From: Sinotaia quadrata
Lineage: Eukaryota > Mollusca > Gastropoda > Architaenioglossa > Viviparidae
DNA: 64,000 nucleotides
Assembly (NCBI GenBank): GCA_028829895.1
Contig: CM054178.1
Coordinates: forward strand, 86,300,058 to 86,364,057
Direction: 5' to 3'
Position numbers and translations under genes: made by a program. Under the pieces are notes generated by a model. The model did no database searches, was not told where the DNA came from, and saw nothing but the letters and a program-made list of their open reading frames with translations. This document shows positions 51,509 to 63,486 of the stretch, in pieces (the stretch's first letter is position 1; each line of letters opens with the position of its first letter).

Positions 51509-54500
51509 CTGGAACAACACAAATATCCATGCTTTATCAACACAATAATTTAATTCATGTACAACAATAAAAAAGACATTTGTTTATAATAATCAGCTAT
51601 AATGAACACACATTTGCAACAACATATCACAGCTCTGGAATTCTACATAAACTTATTTTTAAAATGTGTGTTTATATGCAAACAAGAAAATGACAAAAAA
51701 ATTAACTAAATATAAAAATCTACTCTGATAATGTATTGCATGCAAAACATTTATGATATTCCCATAAGATTACAAGCTAAAAATTCCTTGTGAAATACTA
51801 CCAAGTTAAATGCAGAGATTTTAAATAAACGTTACAATTCAAGTTGATAATTCATTGTATGACCTCAGCACAAATATCTTACAGATCATTTCATGGTCAA
51901 TTGATGTGTCATTCTTGCAGCAGTCACAGTTGAAAACTGGACAAGGATGTTTCATCACCTCACTGTTCGTGTGACGCATGAAAGCGCTGAAAGATGCATA
52001 GTCATATGCACTGTAACGCCCATGCCAACTGATATAGCCTGTAAATATGTAAGACAAGTGTAACTGAAATACAAAGCTGATACTAAATTATAACTGGTTA
52101 AGCTATGCTTGAAAATAAATGACAATTACTAAGCGAGTAACTCAAATAAGAAGCAAAATAAATAAGCTAATAAATAGTGCAAAATATTTACTGAGGCCAG
52201 AAAATAAAAACTTGCTAGTAACATAATCTAAGTTATAATCTTTAAATCCAGATAATTTAATATAACCTAAGGGAGATGAAAAATTTAGGTGATCCTGGTC
52301 TGATAATAAAGTTTGCAGAAATGAGATAATTTATAAATCCAGAATAGCAGGCAACCTGTATAGGGCTTATTAAAATTCAAGAATAACAATGAATGGAGTA
52401 ACAAAATTTAAACCGTGCTTAATGCTCAGCATCACAATTTATATGTATAAATGTAAAGGATAAAAAAAGAAGACAGATTAACTATTAATAAGTAATAACT
52501 TACAAGAGAACAGTCTTAATTGTTTGTGAAAGCTCTTAAGGTGTTTACTAAACTAAGTAAACAAATTACAACAGGTAATTGGCAATAATAAACACACCTA
52601 GTAACATAAATGTGTAAATATAATAAAAATAAACATGCTACATGCAAGATACCACATTTAAATATGTAACAAAGAACACGGATTTAGACAAAATAAATTT
52701 TATTTAAAAGATAAACAGTAAACAGAAAGAAAAGAATGCCATCTAAGTACATTTTTTTTAAAGATATCATGCCATGATTGCATCTGAGTTCTAAAGAGGA
52801 CCCTGATACGAGAAAGAAATTTGACCACGGGGAGATAAGATACTGCATAATAATCATCTCTAGTGGAGATAAATGCAAGTTATATTTGAAAAGTGTAAAG
52901 TTACTGACTCTCATCAACTTGTGCTTACTTCAATGAATGATTATGTTAAAATATAGTTATAACAGGGGTGCACAAACCTGGGCCACATGTGGCCCGAGAC
53001 AGGGCTCTGTGCAGCCCCCGGAGGACTTTATTTCATTATTTATGCTATTTTTCTCTACTGAGCCATCCATGTGCAATCTGACTTGTGGCGCTCCACACAC
53101 TTGGAAATTTGGCCTTCTGGCCTAAAATGTTAGTGCAACCCTGAGTTATAACATCATTTACGTAGACCTTGCGTGTATCATTTACATAGACTTTGAATGT
53201 TCATTTACGTTAGACCTTGCATGTATCATTTACATAGACTCTGAATGTTCATTTACGTAGACCTTGCATGTATCATTTACATAGACTTTGAATGTTCATT
53301 GCTTTGAATTTGTTATAATATCTTTAAGTAGCCAGTGGTTTCAACCTACTCTTTTGTTATTTTATTAAATCTCACCATTTCATTCATCCCATTTTCCTAT
53401 TTGTTTTATCAATTGTCCTCACCTGTTTAGGCTTGACTAAACATGACGGGTCAAACTATGTCTATCAATCTGTCTGATGAGTGACCACTCACATAAGTGT
53501 GCGACTGTATATGTGTCTTTTCCTGCTGGTGTGATTGGAGTAAATGTAGTGCACAATGCCAACATCTATAGTTACATTTACCCTCAAAAACATCATATCT
53601 TCATCTGAAACTTATTAAATTTTATTCATGATGAAACATAGCTCTCAAAATTCATTTTACTTACCTTCTGGATGGATGAAGAGGAAGGTGGGTACTCCTG
53701 CAATACCTATAATCTCAGTGAGGTCCATGTATTTATCACTGACTAGATCTTGATCTGTACGAAAGTCTGTGCACAAAAACAATTTCACCTGGTTAAAATA
53801 TTTCAGTGGTCAGAAATTAATGTAATGGCAATGAGGTAAATAAGCCGTCTTAGACCGTGGAACTTTTCTTAACCCAACATCACATTTCCCTATCTCATCA
53901 ATGCTGAACTCAGAAACCATGACTGAAAGTGTTATTTTAGAAAATATAAAAATAAATAAACATTATTATTATTTATTCTCTATAGGAAGTGGCATCTGTA
54001 TAAAAGGTAATGTCATCTACAAAGTACATCATCTGGACATGAGCATGCTATGAGTATAATAATTATTTTTAAACTGTTATTATTAATTTTTATTGTTTTA
54101 TTTATATGTTATGTTGCTATGAGTGTTATATTAGTATTTTTATATACTGTTTATTGTGATAATAATAAAAGAGTAATATTTTTTCACTAGCAGTGATCTC
54201 ATCTGTACTAAAGGTAATGTCATCTACATTAGAAGTAGTACTACCTACAAACTACATCCATATATTAGAATGTCATCTATATACTATAAGTGATATCATC
54301 TACAGATTTCAGCAGTTAAGCACTCTGCATGTGAAAAATATCATTATCAGTAAGTAATGATTCTATACACAAGAATATTATCACTGACATTAGAATTAAT
54401 GTGTCACATATATGTTAGGACAATTTCATCCACTTACTAGATGCTGTTTGACTGATTGTGCTTGTGGTCCGGTACACGTTGGAGGCACACTCACTTGTGC

Positions 54501-57500
54501 AGTGCAAAATGACTCCATCTTCACGCCAACCATGGGAAGTTAACAGATGTACCAATGCCTGTCGATCATCGGCTATCACTCCAGACATGCCACAAGTCAC
54601 AGCAATAAAGTTAAACTGATAAAAGGAAAAATTATAAATACACATAATTTTATTTTATAATATATAAATTACAAGACAAACTCAATAATGGCATTTTTTA
54701 TGTAAACTTATTTTTAGTTGAATAAAGTCATTTTTGCATGTTCTTTTGAGTGGTTTGTTTCTCTTAATTCACAAGCTGAATATCAAAATTGTCTTTCTTT
54801 TAACTGGTTTTTTCCCAAAAGCTCCTTTAAACCAACAAAAAAAAATTCTTTAGATAGTTTTTCTTTACAACACAATAAAAAAATGAACATATATGCAAAT
54901 GCAGACAAAATTATCAAGTGATAGTGTAGATAAATTATTTTTCTAGTACAAAGTACAATAGGTAATTAATATTTTGAACATATTAAGGTAAAAATGATAC
55001 TTCTAAACAAATATTACTGAAACCAACTCAAGAGCATGAGCAAGCTTGAGAAACAAAACATGAATGAAAAAAGGGAGAAAATGATACTCACTTCTTTAGC
55101 AGACCCACGTGCAAACCTTACAAAATGATCCATAATCTTCTGAGAAGACAGGCACCTGGAAACAAATAATGGATGATAAAGAATTTATATTAAAAATTAC
55201 ATTAATTTATCATTTTTGTTTTGAATATGGACAGTTGGAAGTGAATGATTTAAAAACTATCAGAGATGTTTTGTATTTGCATTTTGTTTTGTTTGTTGTT
55301 TCAGAAACTGATTTTTACAATGATGTACACTGTATTCATTTATGGAGTTTGCAACATAAGATTTAAGATGGGCACCATGAATGTAAATGAAGTGTAATGC
55401 AATTGTTGTTATTACTTTTTAAATATACAACATCAACTTTATACATTGCAATCTTAGTAGTCTCAAAACAACTTCAACCAAACTTCAAGTAATCCAAATT
55501 TCTTGGTTACACACAGTTTTTACATTTTTTATAGTGTACCAGTATATGAATGCTGTCATTATTCCATTAAACTGCCATTTGAGATAATGTGTCACGTAAC
55601 TTAAAGTAATTTATTCATAAATATTTTCAAGAAATGAATTGTATATGAACCTACAAAAAAATTTAGAAAACTATGTTGAAATGAATCAAAATGAAGTTTT
55701 TACAAGCACTACAACCCAAACATTTAAATAATCCAAATACACCCTTAATTAATTTGGATTACTGTTGTTGCACTATACTATGTCAGGTAGATCAATCATC
55801 TACAGACATTAAATTCCATGCTTTGAACTAATTATAATACTCAGTGGTCAAAACTAGAAGGCAAGTTTTCAAATAATCTGATTATCTTTCAAAACTGGGA
55901 TAAATGTTCTTGTTCAATTTGATTGTCCACGGATACTGACCATGGTGTCCAGAATAACAAAACTGAGGGATACTGAGGTCGATGTCCTGACATGAGAGGC
56001 TTGTAGTCACCAGCAAAAATGTCCAGAAGACTGCATGCTGGGGGTGGAATGTGTTTTGCCAACAGTCCTTGATTGGCCAGTTTTTTACCCACTTTTCGCT
56101 CATAAGATAAAGAATCCTGATATTTGCAGCAGCCTTGTTGAGGCCACCTGTATTTAATAAACAAAAGAAGATGTTTGTGTATTAAATAAGGAGCATTTCA
56201 TTGTAAATACTAATTATGCTGTAAATGTATTAGTATTTAAGAAAGAATATATGTATATAAATATTAATAATGTTATATAAATATTAAAATTAAACAAAGA
56301 ACTTTTACACAAACAACATGACAAATTGCCTTGTATTCAGCACATCATTTATCATCCATCCACTAGCATCCTGCTTTGGACCCCAGTGACCCTAAGGCTG
56401 ATCCTGATTAATAATATGATGTAAATATTCATATTAAATCTGTTTTAAAACTTGTCTACAGCTTGCAGAAACTACAACATGGACTAGTTGAAAGGGGTCA
56501 TTACTCTTAAGCAGACATTTAAGTAATATTAATCTGTTCTAATAGCATGAGTTTCTTTCATACAACTAAATGTCTAAATTAAAAAAGTGCTCTTGCATTT
56601 ATTGAATGAATGCAATAAGCTGAATGACAGCAGAATTTGACTTAATTTTTTTAAAGAAAAATTACATTATTTAAAACAGCATTATGTTTTGTCGAATCAT
56701 TTTCAATTTATGAAATTCTAGCTTGTACCAGATATTTTCATATAAATAACTGTTAGCATAAAGCCAATGGAAAATTATTTCTCAGCAATAACAGCACACT
56801 CACTTGGTGACCCTGCTGTGGATAGTGTGGTAGCAATAATAGGAGAAAGGATGGAACGGGGAAGACAAGAGCTCCACCACATTTGACTCAACACTGCAAC
56901 CCTGAGGTTTGTCACTCAGTGACACCATGCTCAGAAGGTAACTTGGTTCCTCCAGTCCCAGCTGTCAGACATTACCATTGCAACAACAAAAATGTAAGGC
57001 CAATGCCATTACAATTTAATTCATAATATATCAGACAATTTCTTTTCAAAATTATCTCACAAAATCTCAATTTTTTAAAGTAATCTCAAACAACCTTAAT
57101 TCTCAACAGAGATTTAACAGAGCAGTGCTCTCATAAATGATCTTGTATAACCTTAATTCTCAAAAGAGAATTCGTGATCTGAAAAGTTATATAATCTTAA
57201 TTCTCAACAGAGATTTAACAGAATAGGATCTCATACAACTTTAAATCTCAACAGAGTTTTAACAGAAATTAAATTTCACCTACTTTAATTCTCAAGAGAA
57301 ATTTCACTATATGTATAATGATGCTTAACACTGCCATTATAACATATAATCTTAGAGAAATTTTCTAAAAATGTCAGTAACCTCAAAAAACCCATTTATT
57401 TTGAAAGTGATTTTAAACTTTTGTTTGGCGATGAGTTGTTAAGAATTCTATCAGCTATATGATGTTAAATTCACTCTACATAATATAAGCAGCAGTCCCA

Positions 57501-60500
57501 TGCAAGAAAGCTTATAAATATGAAGGTGGGAGGGAAATCACTCTAGATTCAATACCTGGAGCCTTACTGTGCGCACACCTGCATGCATGCTACTTCCATA
57601 CTGCTTGCCATCCACCAACACCTTGAAGCCTGACAGGTGCACATCTTCATTGGATTGTGGACACTGCCAGCTCATGTGTGCAATAAGCTGACCTAGAATA
57701 AGATTTGGGGGTCAATATGTTAGTCATATTCGTTTTTTTTTTCTTAGTCCTAGAAAGAGTATTCAAAACCATTTACAGTCAATCAGTTTTTATTTCTAAA
57801 AGCAAATTAAAGGCCTTTAATTTTAATTACTGTAGGAACAAAATATTCTTTCAAAACATTTGATAATTTTTTCATTCTCCAAAATCATTAATTCGCTGTA
57901 AATAAGTGAGCTTTTTCATTGTGCATGCACAAATTTTCTAGTGCAAGTTTCCATACATAAAAAGAAAATCATCCTATCTCACACCCTTAAACATTCAGCA
58001 AAGTTACTGCTGTAGAATCACAAGTCTGTGATCTTTACCAGTGTAGTTTTCCATGACAGTAAAGCAAGCATCAAGCAACTCTTCCACTCCAGTCAAAGCA
58101 TGTGCTCCCATTACAACATCTTCATCTTTTTCTGCTCGTAAGGGATGGTTTAATGCACCAATACGCTTTAACTTGTGTCCAACAGCACGAATCAACCTGA
58201 AAATTGTGAAATAGAGTGATAAAAATGAATATTTTTCATAAGTAGGAGAGAAGAAATTCATTTTTCTAACTACTTAAGTGAAAAATACCAATATGAGGTA
58301 TGCTACTAGTAATTATCATGCATGTTACAACTAATTATCATGCATGCTACAACTAATTATCAAGCATGCTACAACTAATTATCATGCATGCTACAGATAA
58401 TTATCATTTACATGCTACAACTAATTATCATGTATGCTACTACTAATTATCATGCATGGTACAACTAATTATCATGCATGCTACTATTAACATCGACAAA
58501 CAAAATGAAATGAGTTTGAAAGTTCAATCCAAATTAGAAAATAAAAGTTAAGAATAGGATAAAAACCAACTTAAAGTTTTGCAAATCTATCATACATCAT
58601 GATTAAAGTATGGGATGTTACTATGCAAATTTATTATCTGACAATCACACCAAAAAGATAGTGCACATTTAATAAATATAATTAGATAAAAGCAATACCA
58701 AGTACTAACTTCATGTTATTAATTCGATAATGAATTTAAATTGGTAGTTTACAATTTTTCCCAGATTGGAAATGACAAAAGATATGTTCATAGATTTGCT
58801 TTCAGTGTTAATGAAAAATGAACTATAAATGTGCCTCACTTGATTTTGTTTATGGTTTTGTTTTGAATGGCAGCAATAAGGAATAAAAAATTATGCTTGT
58901 TTGTTGTTTATTCACAGTTTTTCTCTGAGTTGAAATAACAATGAATTGCATAAATGTTTCATATGTTGGTTGCTCAAGGTTTTGTGTTGAGCAGAAATGA
59001 AAAATTAATTGTAAACATCTCATTTGTTGGTTTGTTCATGGTTTTGCTCTGTGTGGAAATAAAAGGAATTAAAACTTTGTCCCAATTACTGGCTGCTCAT
59101 GGCTTTGTCTTGAGTGGAAATGAAAAATGAATTATAAATATCTCATTTTGTTGGCTGTTCATGGTTCTGACATAAGAGGACATGAAAATATATCACAAAC
59201 CTGTCTCGTTTGTTGGCTATTCATGGTTCTGACATGAAAATATATCACAAACCTGTCTCGTTTGTTGGCAAGATCACAGGCTAGCTTTTCCAGTTGTCGT
59301 CTTTCCTCCAGTCCAACCACTGTAACAGTTATCTGTGGCGGATCAGGTGCAACAGCAGGTTGCATACGTATGGGCTCTGAGCGTACCACTTCACCAGTGC
59401 CATACAACTGCAAAAAACAACAAGCACTTACAAGCTGCCAAATTGTTTTTAATAATAATGCATGACAGAAACAAATTTTCATTCAGGCATTACTTTAAAT
59501 ATTGGTGAACAAGACAATTCAACGCTGAAATTAACTTATTAGCAATATTATCTATGAACTCATTAGCAATGTTATCTACTAAACTTATTAACAGTGTTAT
59601 CTACTGAACTTATTAGGAATGTTATCTATGAACTTATTAGCAGTGTCATTTATTAACCTATTAACAGTGTTATCTACTGAACTTGTTAGCAATATTATCT
59701 ACTCAACTTATTAACAATATTCTCTACTGAATTTGTTAGCAAAATCTCCTACTGAACTTCCTGGTAACGCTATCTAAATTAATAATACCATGAAAATCAA
59801 TTCAACATTATCTAAATTACTGACATTCTAAAAGTCAATTATTAGTCACATCATAACTTCAGTTTAAAACAACAGCCAGATTCATTATAATTATTATTTT
59901 AAATTACTATTTCATGAGACTATGATGACATATGGCAATGCTATATCATAACCACATATTAAAACAATAGATTCACTATAGTTATCATTTTAAATTATCA
60001 TTTCATGGGACTCTAATGATGAATGGCAATGTAATGATATCATAACTTTACATTTAAAATAACAGTCTCAACTTTGCTAACATTTAACAACTTAAATTAT
60101 TCCTTCACAAAGCTCAGAATATTGCAGGCAAAATTAGGTTCTAGGTACCTTTCTGTTTTAATTTTTAATCTGAGGGTATTGTTATTAATCTCAGGAAATA
60201 TTTATTAATCTATGGGGCATTTTTTTTCCAATCAAGACTTCTATTAAAATGTAATCATATAACAATTACTTTCACACCTACAATCTAATAAATAAAACAC
60301 GATATTGGACATAAGAAAAGATTACTAACGTGTGTTTCCAAGAAAACCATGTAGCCACCTGGGTTTAGATGCTTAAACTCTGCTTCCCGTGAATCAGGAT
60401 GAATGGGACTTACACTCTGAACAAGTTTCTCTGTACCTTCTTCCACACAACACAACTGTAAACAATCATATTGTAACACAATCATAAATATACACTGCAA

Positions 60501-63486
60501 ACTCCACTGCAGACACACAACTATTGTAACACACACTGTTACTGTAATACATCTGTAAACAGATAGTAAAATTATAGTGGACACTATAACTCAAGTGTAA
60601 ACTGATGACTACTGCTGCATAACCGTACACATGATAGTAATATAATAATGGACATTATAAAAAAAAACTATGAAGATCTAAGCCATATTAACATTCTCAG
60701 GAGTAATAAAAGTATCAGTTAGTAAATTTAATATAAATTAGTAAATTTAATTATATAACCCATGCAGCACAACTGCATACATATATATAATACCTCCCTT
60801 AGTAAAAATAATTTAAATGGGACATCACTTACAAGCAAGCAAGTCAAAAATTAAATTAATAAATTTAATCCTCTTGAAATAAAATATGCATTGCTTTGCT
60901 ATTTTATTTCAGATACTGTAACAGGTGTAAATGCACATACGTCAAAATATCTGCTGACTGCTCAAAAAGCATTCAAAACAAGAATTTTCAATGGCAGCCT
61001 TGAAATGAAGTCAATATACTTAGCATTGTATTGTAATGCAGATTATATGTAAACTGTTGTTAATAAAATTAGGTAAATTTGCAAAAGCTTAACTGACTTT
61101 TAATGGAAGAAGTTCTGGAGTGCAGGTGATAATTGTGTTTTATTTAGGAAATAACTTGTGGACAATGTGAGACAAGACAGATTGATGACAAAGCATACAA
61201 GGTATGATGAAATTTGTCAATTAGCACTACCCAAATTGCATTTTAACTTTGAGGACTCTATACAATTGATTAGAAGGAAACTCAAGCAAACCTTCTGGCA
61301 CAAAATACTAAATAAATCTGTATAAGAAAAGCACTAACTTTATAATGTTTGACTTTAACTCCTTCCGTCAGGTGAGGGCTGTCCCAGGCAACCCGAAGAG
61401 ATGAACTACTGGTGGCTGGAACTCTCCGAATCTGAGGTGCTTTTGTTCCTGGCCATATCAAAACCAGTGGCTCTGAAGGTTTGCTGTTGAGGTGGTCACC
61501 TGCTGTTAGCGCCTGTGAAAAGAAATATAAATAGTATAAATGACTGTGTAAGTGAATTGGTTTTAAATGTATGTGAAATCAGTTGACAGCAAGCTGAATA
61601 CACGATTTAAGCAAGATGAAAGATGATTTTACAGTTTAAGTTATGACATTTCTTGTGTGTAGACATCAATGTTTGTTTGGACTAATGTTTGTAAAATTAC
61701 ACATAATTATATTATAATAAACTAAACAGATCTTCAAAATGTGAATTAACAAGCTGGAGGAATAATCAAAGCAGGACGCTGAACAAGAATTCTTTGATAA
61801 CAGATCTTAAAGACTCCCCTCCCTGACCCACCTGTACTTGGAATGAATACTCCTGACACCAGTGACCTTGGGTGAACGTGTAACTAAGGGTGTCTGCACT
61901 AAGCACAGCCTCTACAATGCCATTGACATAAACCTTGTAACCTGTCACCAATGCATCACCATACGTCGTTGGTTTTTCCCACTGGATGGCAATATAACGG
62001 AAGTTGCATGCCCTAAAAATAAGTAAAACATAAACATTTTTTTTAAAACTCAGCTTCAGAGATATTATTTCATCACAGAGAAATAACTCAGACTGTAATG
62101 TACATACTAATAATATTTGAAATAATTAGTAAAGTTTGGTATATGTCTAAGAAATGTATTTTCCACCTTCCTTAAATTTATAAATATAAGGAAGCAGTCA
62201 TAATTTTAAAAAAATAATAATACATCAAAGACCAATACATTCTCAACAAGTATTTCAACAAATTTGTCATTATCTGTTAACTGACACCTAACGTGTGTGA
62301 GTTCATGGTCATGTCCATTTGCTCCCTTAAAAGTCATATACAAAGCCATGTTCTGGATATCTTCATGAACCATGTTAACACAGCAATATGTGATCTGGTT
62401 CAGCTATTATTAGAAAAGCCTATTAATGTAAACATCCCACATTGCAAGGTTACTTCCATTTATCTGTTGAAACGTTTCTTAGTGCAGCCAAGTAGAGAAG
62501 TGATGAGAGAGAAAATGTCAACTTGTCCACAGATATAGTTTATGTTGCTTCATCTCTAGTATGCATACAACATGTTAAGTCATACAATGATATATATATA
62601 TACATATAATGAAACATATTTATAGTACAATATGCATGTACATATTCAAGAACACTAATACACACACTCACAAAAAAGACTCAGTTGTTTTCACTCTAAG
62701 ACCATCCACTGGCATATTTCATGCCATGTTAACCCTCATCAGAAAGGGAGAGGCAGATTTGCATCTATGCCATTTAATACAGCACCAATGCAGCACATAG
62801 TTTTCCTATTCTATTAACTCTTATTACATTAGATTATTTTGCTTAAAGTACATAAATGCATAGTTTACTCAGATGAATATTTTTACAGTGGTCTGTTAGC
62901 TGATACTATTAGCAATTTACAAAGTTCTAACACCACAAACTGTATCGTAGCTGTAAAGTTATACTTGTTTCTAAGTAATAAACATTCTTGTTTTAGTGTA
63001 TTTAAAATTGTCATTATACATGTTCATATCTTTTCTTTTCTAATTTTCTTAGTGACAATTGACAATTATGTCTTTTGAATCTATGTCAATGCAGTTATAA
63101 ACCCTACTGACAACACAGGTATGTTACTGGCAACAAACTTGCATAACTTAATGACATCAAAGTTACATACCTTGTTGGCAAAAAAGCTACATACCTTGCT
63201 GGCAAGAAGTTACATACCTTGCTGGCAAGAAGGTTACATACCATACTGACAATAAGAGCACCTTACTGGCAACAAAGTTGCATATCTTACTGACAACAGT
63301 TACATACCTTACTGACAGCACGGGAGCATCAGGTGGGGCAGATGTCTGAACTGTAAGCTGTTTGGATTTGTCTATGATTTGGCCATCTTCACTGAAGGCC
63401 ACAAGGCGTACAAAGTGAGTTGTTCCAGGAAGGCACTTATTGATTACACAGCTTATGTCCTTTTGTGATAGTCTGACTTCTCGTTG
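51159..63486 (-). CDS. FN3-repeat protein with C-terminal thioredoxin-like domain, 5'-partial
   Basis: Fourteen minus-strand exons join without a phase conflict: 63486-63308, 62012-61832, 61512-61339, 60455-60330, 59407-59253, 58196-58039, 57692-57556, 56961-56804, 56147-55941, 55155-55092, 54615-54438, 53766-53665, 52038-51883, 51508-51159. They total 2325 nt, or 774 residues plus stop. The gene begins outside the window: the first exon opens mid-FN3. Order of parts (residues of the visible piece): end of an FN3 (1-50), two FN3 (about 50-135 and 137-245), a helical insert (250-325), an FN3-like unit (325-405), a thioredoxin fold (about 430-640), and a basic Ser/Pro tail (660-774). The FN3 repeats have the 'GYKVYVNG' form typical of cytosolic scaffold proteins such as RIM-binding proteins. 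No membrane segment is visible. I do not recognise a named orthologue. A scaffold with a redox or peptide-binding module is a reasonable guess only. Confidence 0.85.
52955..53151. mobile_element. Non-autonomous hAT element (MITE), 181 bp, with intact TSD
   Basis: The element spans 52963-53143. It starts 'caggggtgcacaaacctggg' and ends 'tagtgcaaccctg', so the 15-bp terminal repeats match with about two differences. It is flanked on both sides by the identical 8-bp duplication AGTTATAA (52955-52962 and 53144-53151), the size hAT transposases make. It has no coding capacity. It sits in the intron between the last two thioredoxin-domain exons, at the edge of a minisatellite. Confidence 0.88.
53152..53300. 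repeat. Minisatellite of about 47 bp, 3 copies
   Basis: 'catttacgtagaccttgcatgtatcatttacatagactttgaatgtt' repeats three times directly after the hAT element, with one small insertion. Confidence 0.9.
57080..57310. repeat. Degenerate tandem repeat in FN3/thioredoxin gene intron
   Basis: 'accttaattctcaacagagatttaacaga' blocks recur about every 60 bp, four times, with divergence. Confidence 0.7.
58300..58495. repeat. 23-bp minisatellite, about 8 copies
   Basis: 'aattatcatgcatgctacaacta' repeats beside the acceptor-side flank of exon 58196-58039. The unit includes the palindrome 'gcatgc'. Confidence 0.93.
58790..59268. repeat. Repeat array reaching into the exon-5 splice donor
   Basis: Units of about 60 bp built on 'tttgttggctgttcatggtt' + 'ttg...gaaatgaaaaatgaattataaatatctca' fill the intron end. 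The last two copies, 52 bp apart, contain the exon end itself ('acaaacctgtctcgtttgttggc' at about 59196 and 59248). The donor GT of exon 59407-59253 is therefore present twice. Use of the distal copy would add 52 nt and shift the frame. Confidence 0.8.
59530..59760. repeat. Minisatellite of about 27 bp
   Basis: 'aacttattagcaatgttatctactg' variants, about 8 units, in the intron upstream of exon 59407-59253. Confidence 0.9.
63110..63312. repeat. Tandem copies of a splice-donor segment
   Basis: About 8 units like 'ttacataccttactgacaac' (minus strand: ...CAGTAAGGTATGTAA) directly adjoin the donor of exon 63486-63308. Several copies keep the donor core AAGGTATGTAA. The array probably arose by amplification of the exon-intron junction. 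Confidence 0.85.

Larger units (their letters stand above)
51883..56147 (-). other. Thioredoxin-like domain with one active-site cysteine
   Basis: Exon 56147-55941 ends in 'PSVLLFWTP' and the Trp codon is split with exon 55155-55092, giving 'FWTPWCLSSQKIMDHFVRFA'. This is the beta strand, WCxx motif and helix of thioredoxins, but CxxC is CLSS, so only the first cysteine remains (residue 493 of the visible part). The strand 'FNFIAVTCG' follows in exon 54615-54438. The cis-proline motif 'GVPTFLFIHPEG' (Pro 598) lies in exon 53766-53665, then 'YISWHGRYSAYDYASFSAFM' in 52038-51883. A monothiol site cannot do ordinary dithiol exchange. It may bind partners or act through mixed disulfides. A Cys cluster (CPVFNCDCC) directly follows the fold. 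Confidence 0.75.
58039..59407 (-). other. Helical insert within or before the fourth FN3
   Basis: Exons 59407-59253 and 58196-58039 encode 'PDPPQITV', which looks like the start of an FN3. About 75 residues rich in Leu, Lys, Arg and Glu follow ('EERRQLEKLACDLANKRDRL', 'HALTGVEELLDACFTVMEN') and should be alpha-helical. FN3 character resumes with 'QLIAHMSWQCP' in exon 57692-57556. It reads as an FN3 split by a helical insertion between strands A and B, or as a helical linker followed by an FN3 lacking strand A. Confidence 0.6.
59253..63486 (-). other. Fibronectin type III block (exons 1-5 of the visible gene)
   Basis: Exon 63486-63308 gives the E-G half of an FN3 ('THFVRLVAFSEDGQ') and the linker 'APPDAPVLSVR'. 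The next FN3 has 'YIAIQWEKP', 'ALVTGYKVYVNG' and 'EYSFQVQ', spread over exons 2-3. The third FN3 starts 'PQIRRVPATSSSSLRVAWDS' and runs through exons 3-5 to 'GEVVRSEPI'. The conserved Trp and Tyr positions of FN3 folds are kept. Donor choice for exon 1: AAG|GTATGT at 63307 keeps phase with the next acceptor, while the alternative 5 bp earlier ('TCA|GTAAGG') does not. Confidence 0.8.
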
